NCBI RefSeq assembly: GCF_001580015.1
Contig: NZ_LSZQ01000041.1
Span: forward strand, 62,001-126,000
Length of the DNA stretch: 64,000 nucleotides
Direction of reading: 5' to 3'
Source of the DNA: Cephaloticoccus primus
GTDB taxonomy: Bacteria; Verrucomicrobiota; Verrucomicrobiia; Opitutales; Opitutaceae
Shown here: positions 8,868-16,275 of the stretch, one piece after another
Layout: each line of letters begins with the position of its first letter
Numbering within the stretch: position 1 is the stretch's first letter
Translations under genes and position numbers: made by a program
Notes under the pieces: generated by a model
Told to the model about the DNA's origin: nothing
Seen by the model: only the letters and a program-made list of their open reading frames with translations
The model's database searches: none

Positions 8868-9332
8868 TCAGGTGTGCTCGTCTTCGCCTTCGTTCAGGGG
8901 GCGTTGGTTGGCGGGCAGGTGTGTGGGCAGGAAGAAGTAGTAAAAGCCGAGCCACCAACTGCGCGAAGGCCGGTAGAGCAGGACGGGGATGCCGATGGCG
9001 CCGATGCCTGCGAGGATGAGCGTAGCCGTCCAACTGAAAACACCGCGAAATGAGAGGATCGCCAGCGGGAGCATGTACCCAAAGAGGGTTACGGCGTAGC
9101 TGAGCGTGAGTGCGCCGAGGAAAAAGCCCTCCTCGCGCTCAAGCCGCACTCCGCAGTGGGAGCAGCTTTTGTTGAGCTCGAAGAGCGAGCCTTTCTTGAA
9201 AAGCGTCTTCGCTCCGCAGTTGGGGCAGCGGTTGGTGAGACCCCTGATGAGGATTTGCCTGCGGCTGACCTTTGGGGAATCCAATGGGGAAGGGGAGGGA
9301 GAGGTGGTGCGTGAGGGTTTGTTTGAGGGCAC
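8868..9332 (-). CDS. DUF983 membrane protein with Cys4 motif
   Basis: 154 residues from a GTG at 9332. A hydrophilic, Ser/Pro-rich leader is followed by RGLTNRCPNCGAKTLFKKG and SCSHCGVRLEREEGFF: two CxxC pairs that probably bind zinc, as in DUF983 proteins. Two or three hydrophobic helices follow (GALTLSYAVTLFGYMLPLAI, then LILAGIGAIGIPVLLY). The family's role is unknown to me; members often sit near respiratory or translation genes. The start lies directly after the terminator of the tsf transcript, so this gene should have its own promoter or depend on readthrough. A start further downstream is possible. Confidence 0.8.
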   Translation of the reverse strand: MPSNKPSRTTSPSPSPLDSPKVSRRQILIRGLTNRCPNCGAKTLFKKGSLFELNKSCSHCGVRLEREEGFFLGALTLSYAVTLFGYMLPLAILSFRGVFSWTATLILAGIGAIGIPVLLYRPSRSWWLGFYYFFLPTHLPANQRPLNEGEDEHT

Positions 9333-9363
9333 AAAAAAGCTCCACCGATTTTGCGTGGAGCTT
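9333..9363 (-). terminator. Intrinsic terminator of rpsB-tsf
   Basis: Perfect 9-bp stem: AAGCTCCAC (9337-9345) with GTGGAGCTT (9355-9363), loop of nine bases. On the minus strand the stem is followed by a T6 tract (A run 9333-9338). It lies about 70 bases after the tsf stop. Confidence 0.85.
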
Positions 9364-9430
9364 GCAACCTTTGAGCAGTTGACGGCACGCGCAATTGGCG
9401 CGCCGCCAGATGAGGAGTGCGCTGCGACTC

Positions 9431-10024
9431 TCAGGCTCCCAATTGGTAGCGGGTGAAGCGGCGGACCTGGATGTTTTCGCCGATCTTGGTGATCAGCTCG
9501 GTGAGCTTTTCCTTGATCGTGATGTCGGACTGCTTGACGAAGGGCTGCTCGAGGAGGGCGACGGTCGAGTAGTATTTGTCGAGTTTGCCTTCGACGATCT
9601 TCTCAATCGCGGCGGGCGGCTTGCCCGCAACTTGCGCAGTGGCGATTTCGCGCTCCTTGGCGACGTCCTCGGGGGGCACTTCCTCGCGCGTCACGCAGAC
9701 GGGGCTGGCGGCGGCGATCTGGAGGCAGAGGTCTTTCACGAAGGCTTTGAAGTCTTCGTTGCGGGCGACGAAGTCGGTCTCGCAATTGACCTCGATCAGG
9801 ACGCCGACTTTTCCGCCGACGTGGATGTAGCTCTCGATCAAGCCTTCCTTGGTCGCACGGTCGGCCTTTTTGGCGGCGGAGGCCGCGCCTTTTTTGCGCA
9901 GGATCGTGGCGGCCTCTTCGGCGTTTCCGTTGGCCTCGGTGAGGGCTTTTTTGCAGTCCAGCAGGCCTGCGCCAGTGGCGATGCGCAGGTCATTGACCAT
10001 CTTTGCGGTAATTGGGTTACTCAT
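9431..10024 (-). CDS. tsf: Translation elongation factor Ts
   Basis: 197 residues, a short EF-Ts of the kind seen in many non-proteobacteria. The N-terminal UBA-like domain is clear (ITAKMVNDLRIATGAGLLDC, then KKALTEANGNAEEAATILRK) and the core carries the TDFVAR motif (ETDFVARNEDF) that reaches into EF-Tu. It exchanges GDP for GTP on EF-Tu in the cytoplasm. It follows rpsB by 60 bases in the near-universal rpsB-tsf order and ends in a strong terminator. No classical Shine-Dalgarno is seen before the ATG. Confidence 0.97.
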   Translation of the reverse strand: MSNPITAKMVNDLRIATGAGLLDCKKALTEANGNAEEAATILRKKGAASAAKKADRATKEGLIESYIHVGGKVGVLIEVNCETDFVARNEDFKAFVKDLCLQIAAASPVCVTREEVPPEDVAKEREIATAQVAGKPPAAIEKIVEGKLDKYYSTVALLEQPFVKQSDITIKEKLTELITKIGENIQVRRFTRYQLGA

Positions 10025-10084
10025 TGTTTTTTAAAGGGTTATTCGGTTTTGGCGAATGCGTGTGCGACTCGACTCACTCGCGAC

Positions 10085-10957
10085 TTACTCGGCGGCGGCA
10101 GCAGTAGCAGCGGCCTCCGGTGCGGGAGTCTCAGCAGGGGCTTCACCCGCTTCTTCAGCAGGAGCGGGAGCTTCAGCGGCGGCGGGTTTCTCGGTGGTGT
10201 CGATGCCGACAGCGGCGGCGACGGCGGCTGTAGCCGCCTTCAGGTCGGCGGCCCCGCGAGCGGCGCGGCGACTGTCGCGCTGGGAGAGCCCGTCTTGCAC
10301 GGCTTCGACGATCGTCTCGACGATGATGCGGATGGACTTCACCGCATCGTCGTTCCCCGGGATCGCGTAGGTGAGCCCCGCCGGATCGGAGTTGGTGTCC
10401 ACGAGGCCGATGCTCGGGATGTTGCAGCGGTTGGCTTCGGCAACGGCGATTTTCTCGTGCAGCACGTCGACGATAAACATGGCCGAGGGCATGCCCTCCA
10501 TGTCGAGGATGCCGTTGAAGTTGCGCTCCATGCGGCCCATCTCGCGCTTGATGGCGGCTTCTTCCTTGGAGGAGAGCTTGGCGAGCTCGCCGTCGGTCTC
10601 CATCTGGCGGTATTTGCGAAACTTGGCGATAGAGCGCTTGACTGTCTCGTAGTTGGTCAAGGTGCCGCCCAGCCAGCGGTCTACGCAGTAGGGCATGGCG
10701 ACGGAGGTCGCGGCCTCGCGGATGATGTCCTGGGCCTGCTTTTTGGTGCCGACGAAGAGGACGTTGCCGCCGTTGGCGACGATGTCGGTCAAGAAGGCGG
10801 TGGCTTTTTTGAGGGCCTCGTAGGTTTTGCCCAGGTCGATGATGCTGATGCCTTGGCGGTGGTCGAAGACGAAGGGCTTTGAGCGCGGGTTCCAGCGTTT
10901 GGTCTGGTGCCCGAAGTGCACGCCGGCGTCGAGTAGGTCCTTGGGGGTGATGTTCAT
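10085..10957 (-). CDS. rpsB: Small ribosomal subunit protein uS2
   Basis: 290 residues from the ATG at 10957, where [20 protein letters not shown] begins like other S2 proteins; a longer in-frame start at 11026 would add 23 non-conserved residues. The ATG is preceded by AGGA about ten bases upstream. Family blocks seen: [21 protein letters not shown], and [17 protein letters not shown]. The last 40 residues are an Ala/Pro/Glu-rich tail absent from the shorter classical S2, which probably lies disordered on the ribosome surface. It is required for 30S assembly and mRNA binding, and is co-transcribed with tsf. Confidence 0.97.
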   Translation of the reverse strand: MNITPKDLLDAGVHFGHQTKRWNPRSKPFVFDHRQGISIIDLGKTYEALKKATAFLTDIVANGGNVLFVGTKKQAQDIIREAATSVAMPYCVDRWLGGTLTNYETVKRSIAKFRKYRQMETDGELAKLSSKEEAAIKREMGRMERNFNGILDMEGMPSAMFIVDVLHEKIAVAEANRCNIPSIGLVDTNSDPAGLTYAIPGNDDAVKSIRIIVETIVEAVQDGLSQRDSRRAARGAADLKAATAAVAAAVGIDTTEKPAAAEAPAPAEEAGEAPAETPAPEAAATAAAAE

Positions 10958-11287
10958 AACGGTTATTCCTGATCTGTGTTGGCCTTTAGAAACACAGGTC
11001 GGCCAAATGGGCCGCCTTGCGATCATCCAGGAGGTTTATGTTGCGTCAGTTGCTAGCTGACAAAGAGGCGGGAAAACACAGGGGCGTTCGGGCGAGGGCA
11101 AGTGCGTTTTTGGCGAATTTCCCCCCAATGGGCGAGCAGCCGGTGCAGCGGGTGCGAATGTTTGCGCCAACGGGCAGTGTGCCGCAAACGCTCCCGCGCG
11201 CCGCGCGAATGCATTCGTAAAACTCCCCGCAAATTTCCCTGAAGAAAGCCTTTGACAGCGGCGGCGCGACTTCCCAGCTTCTGCCCT
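10958..11287. other. Intergenic region between rpsB and tRNA-fMet
   Basis: 330 bases between divergent units. It must hold the rpsB promoter (minus) and the tRNA-fMet promoter (plus). Apart from the rpsB leader hairpin and a short GTCAG/CTGAC inverted repeat near 11045-11061 I see no gene. Small open frames here do not resemble known proteins. Confidence 0.5.
10974..10997 (-). promoter_or_regulatory. Hairpin in the rpsB leader
   Basis: CTGTGTT (10974-10980) and AACACAG (10991-10997) form a perfect 7-bp stem with a ten-base loop. It ends 16 bases before the rpsB start and abuts the AGGA ribosome-binding site. S2 is known in other bacteria to control its own mRNA through leader structures, so this is a candidate autoregulatory element, but the match to known S2 leaders was not tested. 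Confidence 0.3.
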
Positions 11288-11364
<77 letters not shown>

Positions 11365-11490
11365 ATTTCCCAAAACCCTCCCGCCTCTCTCTGATCGCTT
11401 ACCGACAAAGAGGGGCGGGAGGGGTTTTTGTATCCGCTCCCCCCGCCCGTCCGCTCTCTGCCCCGAAGTCGCCCGCGCCCCTGTTTTTCC

Positions 11491-11994
11491 ATGTTTGCCT
11501 GGCTTAAACGGTTCTGGCGGAGGCCGCCCGCCGCGCACTCGACTGGCGAACGAGGCGCCTTGGGCGAACGCTTGGCACGCGAGCATTTGAGAAAAATGGG
11601 GCTGCGGATTCTGGCGACCAATTGGCGCAACCCGCGAGACCGGCGCGGGGAGATCGACCTCGTGGCCCTCGATGGGCAGGTGCTGGTTTTTGTGGAGGTG
11701 AAAACGCGTGCGGCGGGGGCACTCGTCGCCGGTCATCATGCGGTCGATGCGCGCAAGAAACGCGCCTTGCTCTGTGCGGCTCGCGCTTATTTGCGGGGAT
11801 TGGACGAGCCACCGCGCAGCGTGCGTTTTGACGTCGTCGAGGTTGCCCTGCCGGAGTCGAGGCACGGAGTGGACGGCGAACAACGTGACGGGCCGATCCG
11901 TGGGCCGAGTGCCTCACCGCCGCTCTCGCCAGCCCTGCGCCATTTTAAAAACCTGCCGCTTTTCCCCAAAGGGTTTTTGCCGCGCAGTCGTTGA
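11491..11994 (+). CDS. YraN/UPF0102 family endonuclease-like protein
   Basis: 167 residues from the ATG at 11491 (MFAWLKRFW), chosen because the YraN fold begins soon after with GERGALGERLAREHLRKMGL. The core has NWRNPRDRRGEIDLVALDG and LVFVEVKTR, giving the E..D..ExK pattern of restriction-endonuclease-like nucleases. The family is widespread and tied to DNA processing or competence, but its function is not settled. The C-terminal 40 residues are Pro/Arg-rich and not part of the family core. It follows tRNA-fMet by 126 bases. Confidence 0.88.
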   Translation: MFAWLKRFWRRPPAAHSTGERGALGERLAREHLRKMGLRILATNWRNPRDRRGEIDLVALDGQVLVFVEVKTRAAGALVAGHHAVDARKKRALLCAARAYLRGLDEPPRSVRFDVVEVALPESRHGVDGEQRDGPIRGPSASPPLSPALRHFKNLPLFPKGFLPRSR

Positions 11995-12181
11995 CCGGCT
12001 CATTTTGCGAGGCCCTCGTGTGAGCGGGCAAACGGGCGGCGAGTCGTTGTCGGGTCCCCCTTGGGGCACCCGCGCCCGCACGCAAACTAACACCCGCACT
12101 GCGCGGAATAAAACGCGGTTATACACGCCAACAGGCCTTGCTTATTGGGAGGCGAGACTAAGAAATCCCGCCTTTTTCCAA

Positions 12182-13720
12182 ATGGCTGATTCCTCGCGAC
12201 ACCCCTTTCTTCACGGACTCAGTAAGCACCGTGGTGCTCCGCCGACCGTTGTCGTCATCTTTGGCGCATCGGGCGACCTGACCGCCCGAAAGCTCATCCC
12301 CGCAGTCTACAACCTGGGCTTGGACAATCTGTTGCCGACGGACTTTCACCTCGTAGGCTACGGGCGCAAAGAAATCCCCGACGAAGCATTCCGTAGCCTC
12401 GCTGCGGACTCGGTGCGCGAGTTTTCGCGCCGCGCGCTTTCCGACGAAGTCTGGGAGCGGATCGCTGCCAACACGACTTACGTCGCTGGCGCTTACGACG
12501 ATCTCGCAGCCTTCGACCGGCTGGCGCGCCACCTGGAGGGGATCGAGCGACAGGTCGGTCGCGACGTGCAGGTGCTCTTCTACATCTCCACGCCGCCTTC
12601 GGTTTTTGCACCGATTCTGGAAAACCTGGGCGCGGTCGGCCTCGCGCAAAAACACCTCGGCCAGCCGCACCACACCAAGGTGATCATCGAAAAACCCTTT
12701 GGCCGCGACCTCGCCTCCGCGCAGTCGCTCAACACGACGGTGCGCTCCGTTTTCGAGGAACACCAAGTCTACCGGATCGACCACTACCTCGGAAAGGAGA
12801 CCGTGCAGGACTTGCTCGTGCAGCGTTTCTCCAACGCGATTTTCGAGCCGCTGTGGAATCGCAACTACATCGACAGCGTGCAGATCACCGTGGCGGAGGA
12901 GGGCGGCGTCGGCACGCGCGGCGGCTACTACGAGCAGAGCGGCGCGCTGCGCGACATGATCCAGAACCATACCATGCAGCTCCTCGCCCTCACCGCGATG
13001 GAGCCGCCCGTCTCGCTCGATGCCGAGGCGATGCGCGACGAAAAGGTGAAGCTGCTCAAGGCGATCCAGCCGCTGCGGCTCGGTCCGGGCGGTGACGTGG
13101 CCCGCGCCCAATATGCCGCCGGCATGCTCGGCGGCCAGCCGATCAAGGGCTACCTCGACGAGGGTGGCATCGCGCCCGACTCCAGCACCGAGACCTACGC
13201 CGCGCTGCGCCTCTCGATCAACAACTGGCGCTGGCAAGGCGTGCCCTTTTACCTGCGCTCGGGCAAGCGCCTCGCGCGCCGCGTCTCCGAGATAGCGATC
13301 AACTTCAAGAAACCGCCGGGCACGCTCTTCGCGGGCAGCGAGCAGTTCAACCTGGCGGGCAACACACTCGCCTTTCAGATCCAGCCCGACGAAGGCCTGA
13401 GCCTCGTCCTCAACGCCAAGATCCCCGGCCTGCAGACGCGGATGCAGCCCGTGAAAATGAGCTTCCGCTACGCCACGACCTTCGGCTCCAACACGCCCGA
13501 AGCCTACGAGCGGCTCGTCCTCGATGCGATGGTGGGCGACGGCACGCTCTTCATCCGCGGCGACGAGGCCGAGACCTCCTGGCGGCTGTGCACCCCGCTG
13601 CTCGAAGACTGGGCAGCCAGCGGTCGCGAGGGCATGGATAGCTACCCATCGGGTGGCTGGGGACCGCCGAGCGCCGACGCGCTACTCGCGCAAAACGGAC
13701 ACCACTGGCGGCAGCCTTAA
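12182..13720 (+). CDS. zwf: Glucose-6-phosphate 1-dehydrogenase
   Basis: 512 residues from the ATG at 12182 (MADSSRHPFL), matching the family length; the frame stays open far upstream but that part is not conserved. The NADP-binding motif is VVVIFGASGDLTARKLIPAV, EKPFGRDL follows, and the catalytic block is RIDHYLGKETVQ with the active His and Lys. It oxidises glucose 6-phosphate to 6-phosphogluconolactone, the first step of the oxidative pentose phosphate pathway, making NADPH. The next gene encodes an OpcA-like partner, as in cyanobacteria and actinobacteria. Confidence 0.97.
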   Translation: MADSSRHPFLHGLSKHRGAPPTVVVIFGASGDLTARKLIPAVYNLGLDNLLPTDFHLVGYGRKEIPDEAFRSLAADSVREFSRRALSDEVWERIAANTTYVAGAYDDLAAFDRLARHLEGIERQVGRDVQVLFYISTPPSVFAPILENLGAVGLAQKHLGQPHHTKVIIEKPFGRDLASAQSLNTTVRSVFEEHQVYRIDHYLGKETVQDLLVQRFSNAIFEPLWNRNYIDSVQITVAEEGGVGTRGGYYEQSGALRDMIQNHTMQLLALTAMEPPVSLDAEAMRDEKVKLLKAIQPLRLGPGGDVARAQYAAGMLGGQPIKGYLDEGGIAPDSSTETYAALRLSINNWRWQGVPFYLRSGKRLARRVSEIAINFKKPPGTLFAGSEQFNLAGNTLAFQIQPDEGLSLVLNAKIPGLQTRMQPVKMSFRYATTFGSNTPEAYERLVLDAMVGDGTLFIRGDEAETSWRLCTPLLEDWAASGREGMDSYPSGGWGPPSADALLAQNGHHWRQP

Positions 13721-13835
13721 ACGTGCTTTCGCGCCCTGCTTCCGCTTTGCCCGCCGAAACACACCCACTCTGTTTTCCGCTGCTCGCCGCTCCCGCTCCT
13801 TTTCATAACGTCTGCCATCCCCGCCCGCTGAAACG

Positions 13836-15008
13836 ATGACTTCCGTGTTTGACGCCCTGCCTGGCGTGGAAATCCCCCCAGGCGAAATTGCCAAAAAACT
13901 CGCCCACATGTGGAGCGCGGCTGAGGCGCAGAGCGCTGATTCGGGGGCGAGCCCCGAGGGCGGACAAAACGCGGCGGACGGCGGTTCGGCTCAGGCTGCC
14001 GCTGCCTCCTCGAGCGGCGCGGACGACGCTACGGCGACCCAGGTCAACTTCGTCCTGCACCTCGGGTTGCCCACGACGCCAGCGGACGCGGTTGAGCAGT
14101 TTCAGACCCTGCTGCGTTTTTCCAAACGCTACCCCAGCCGCATGGTCATCCTCTGCCCGCAGTCCGATGCCGAAGACAAAGGCGGCATGGAGATCCGCGC
14201 CAAAATCTACGGCGAGTGCCACTACGGGAAATCGCACAGCGACAAACGCTGCGTCGAAGTCGTGGTGCTCGACTACTCGCGCGCCGCGCGCGGCTTTTTG
14301 GAAAACCAGGTCTCTATCAGCCTCTCCACCGACCTGCCACTCTACTACTGGGCACACCGCTTTTCGGCGAGCTCGCGGTTGGCCGATTACCGCTTCCTCC
14401 TGAGCCGCGCCGAGCGTGTGCTGATCGACAGTGCGACCGCACCCGAAGACGCGCTCACCTACCCGTGGCCGCGGCTCGAAGCCCTGCGCGACCTCGCCTA
14501 TGCGCGGCTGTTGCCCGTGCGCCAAACCGTCGGCCAGTTCCTTGCCGGATACGCACCCGAGCTCATTGTCGCGGGGCTGCAAACAGTCCGCGTCCGCCAC
14601 TCCGCGAGCCTGGCTGGCGAAGCGCGCGTCATTAGCCAGTGGCTGCGCGAACGCGTCGAGCACTGCCAGGCGGCAGGGCAGGGCGGCAGCAGCCGCCAAA
14701 GCGGCGACTCCGCTCCAGATTCGGATACTCAACCCGCGGCTAAAAGCTTGGGTGCAGAGTCCAATAGCAGTGGCCAAGGCTTACCCTCGCCTCGCTACAT
14801 CCTCGAACGCGACGCCAGTGGCGAAAGCGACGGAATCACCATCGAGTTTCAGTACGCCCAGCCGGAGAAATATTTCCGTTGGACAGGGGACTTTGGCCGC
14901 AGCCACGCCTGCTTCGCCGCCAGGCTCGACGACGCGCAAGCCCAACTCGACGCCCCGTTAAAACCGCTGCCCCCCGAACTCGCCCTCAGCGAAGCCATGT
15001 TTTTCTAA
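13836..15008 (+). CDS. opcA: Glucose-6-phosphate dehydrogenase assembly protein (OpcA-like)
   Basis: 390 residues. It lies 115 bases after zwf on the same strand. The conserved core includes RMVILCPQSDAEDKGGMEIR, a Cys-containing segment YGECHYGKSHSDKRCVE, and STDLPLYYWAHRFS, features I associate with OpcA, which activates or redox-couples Zwf. Two low-complexity Ala/Ser/Gly/Asp-rich inserts (residues about 30-65 and 280-310) are unusual. It is cytoplasmic with no signal or membrane segment. The function is family- and context-based. Confidence 0.78.
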   Translation: MTSVFDALPGVEIPPGEIAKKLAHMWSAAEAQSADSGASPEGGQNAADGGSAQAAAASSSGADDATATQVNFVLHLGLPTTPADAVEQFQTLLRFSKRYPSRMVILCPQSDAEDKGGMEIRAKIYGECHYGKSHSDKRCVEVVVLDYSRAARGFLENQVSISLSTDLPLYYWAHRFSASSRLADYRFLLSRAERVLIDSATAPEDALTYPWPRLEALRDLAYARLLPVRQTVGQFLAGYAPELIVAGLQTVRVRHSASLAGEARVISQWLRERVEHCQAAGQGGSSRQSGDSAPDSDTQPAAKSLGAESNSSGQGLPSPRYILERDASGESDGITIEFQYAQPEKYFRWTGDFGRSHACFAARLDDAQAQLDAPLKPLPPELALSEAMFF

Positions 15009-15097
15009 AGGGGGGCTTCCACTCTTACTTGGAGGTGGCAAGGAGGGCCGGGCCGCTTCTGCGAATTGGGCTGGGTATGTTGCCCCCGACCAAACTT

Positions 15098-16275
15098 TCA
15101 TCCTCTGGCAGGACATCTCGCTACTGCATCCTGTGCCCGTGCGACGATGGCCTTGAACAGGTTGCCGGCCCGATCATCGATGAGTTCAATCTGCGGCCAT
15201 GCCCGCAGTGAGCGCAGCAGGCCGCTACCCAATCCGCGATAAGGCAGGAGCTTGGCGGCAAAGGACGCCAGGATGGGGTTGCGCATATTGGAGTTGCCGG
15301 CCTTGATGTTCTCGATCGTCAGGTTGTTAGGTAGGTGGCCGGGGCTGATGATTTCGACCCGATCCGCAAACACCAGTACACGGATCGGCGCGCTGACGAA
15401 GTAGTCGCGGTGAATGAGGGCGTTGGCGACCAGCTCTTCCCAGACGATGCGTGGAATTTCGGGCTGGCCCTGGGAGTTAAACCCCTGTTCGCCTTGGATG
15501 GCGCGGGTGTTGGCAACAAGGAACCCCAGCGTCTGCTGGAACACGTCGGCCAGCTTGCCGGTGATGTCGCGGCTGTCGATGTAGCGTTCTCAATCTGGGT
15601 GCCGACAAAAGCGACCGCCTTGACGATGAAGGCGGGCAGTGTGTACTGCGGCGTTTTGGCAAACAGCAGGCTGCCTGCCACATTGAGCTGCCCCTGGTTC
15701 ATCAGGTTCATGTTGCTCAGCAATTGCGGCAACGGCTGGTGATGCTGGGCGAGCGGCTCACCGAATTGCTGCTCGAAAAAGGTTTCGAAATAGGGCATAT
15801 CCACATCGCCCGCGCCCAAGCCCGCTACGGGCGTTTCGTCGGCGTGCACCAGACCTGCCTGTTGGAACAGGCGCTGCAATTCCTCGCGCGAGGTGGCGCG
15901 GCGCTTGTCGGCACCGTTCTTCACCCAGATAGTGCCGTTTTTGTCCATATAGGGCTTGCTGACGCCTTCGGCAATGGTGACCACCATCACGATGCCATTT
16001 GGGTGCGGCACATTCTCGGTGAGCGGGTTCACGGCAGGACGCACGACCTGTGAGGCCACGTTGGCGATGAGCATGTTGAGACGGGCAACATCGGTGCCGG
16101 ATAGACCGCGCACCGAACCGTCGTCGTTCACCCCAATGAAGATGCGACCACCAGCGGTGTTGCTGAAGGCAACGATCTCTGCTGCCAAGGCATCGGCATT
16201 GTTCATGTCCGTCTTGAACTGCTGCCGACTGTCCTCGCCCCGGCTGAGCAGGTCGATCAGCTCTGTGGTTTCCAT
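15098..16275 (-). pseudogene. AlbA_2/Schlafen-type ATP-binding protein, frameshifted
   Basis: Two minus-strand frames make one protein. Residues from METTELIDLLSRGEDSRQQF through EIVAFSNTAGGRIFIGVNDD carry the AlbA_2 (divergent Schlafen AAA) domain. Near 15580-15592 the frame breaks after VGTQIENA and resumes one base off as YIDSRDITGKL, with a C-terminal histidine-kinase-like ATPase part (VWEELVANALIHRDY, then GSGLLRSLRAW). One base appears to be missing. Such proteins are common in defence and stress loci. Its start overlaps the end of the PHP-ATPase gene by 19 bases, so the two were one operon. A sequencing error could also explain the break. Confidence 0.78.
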
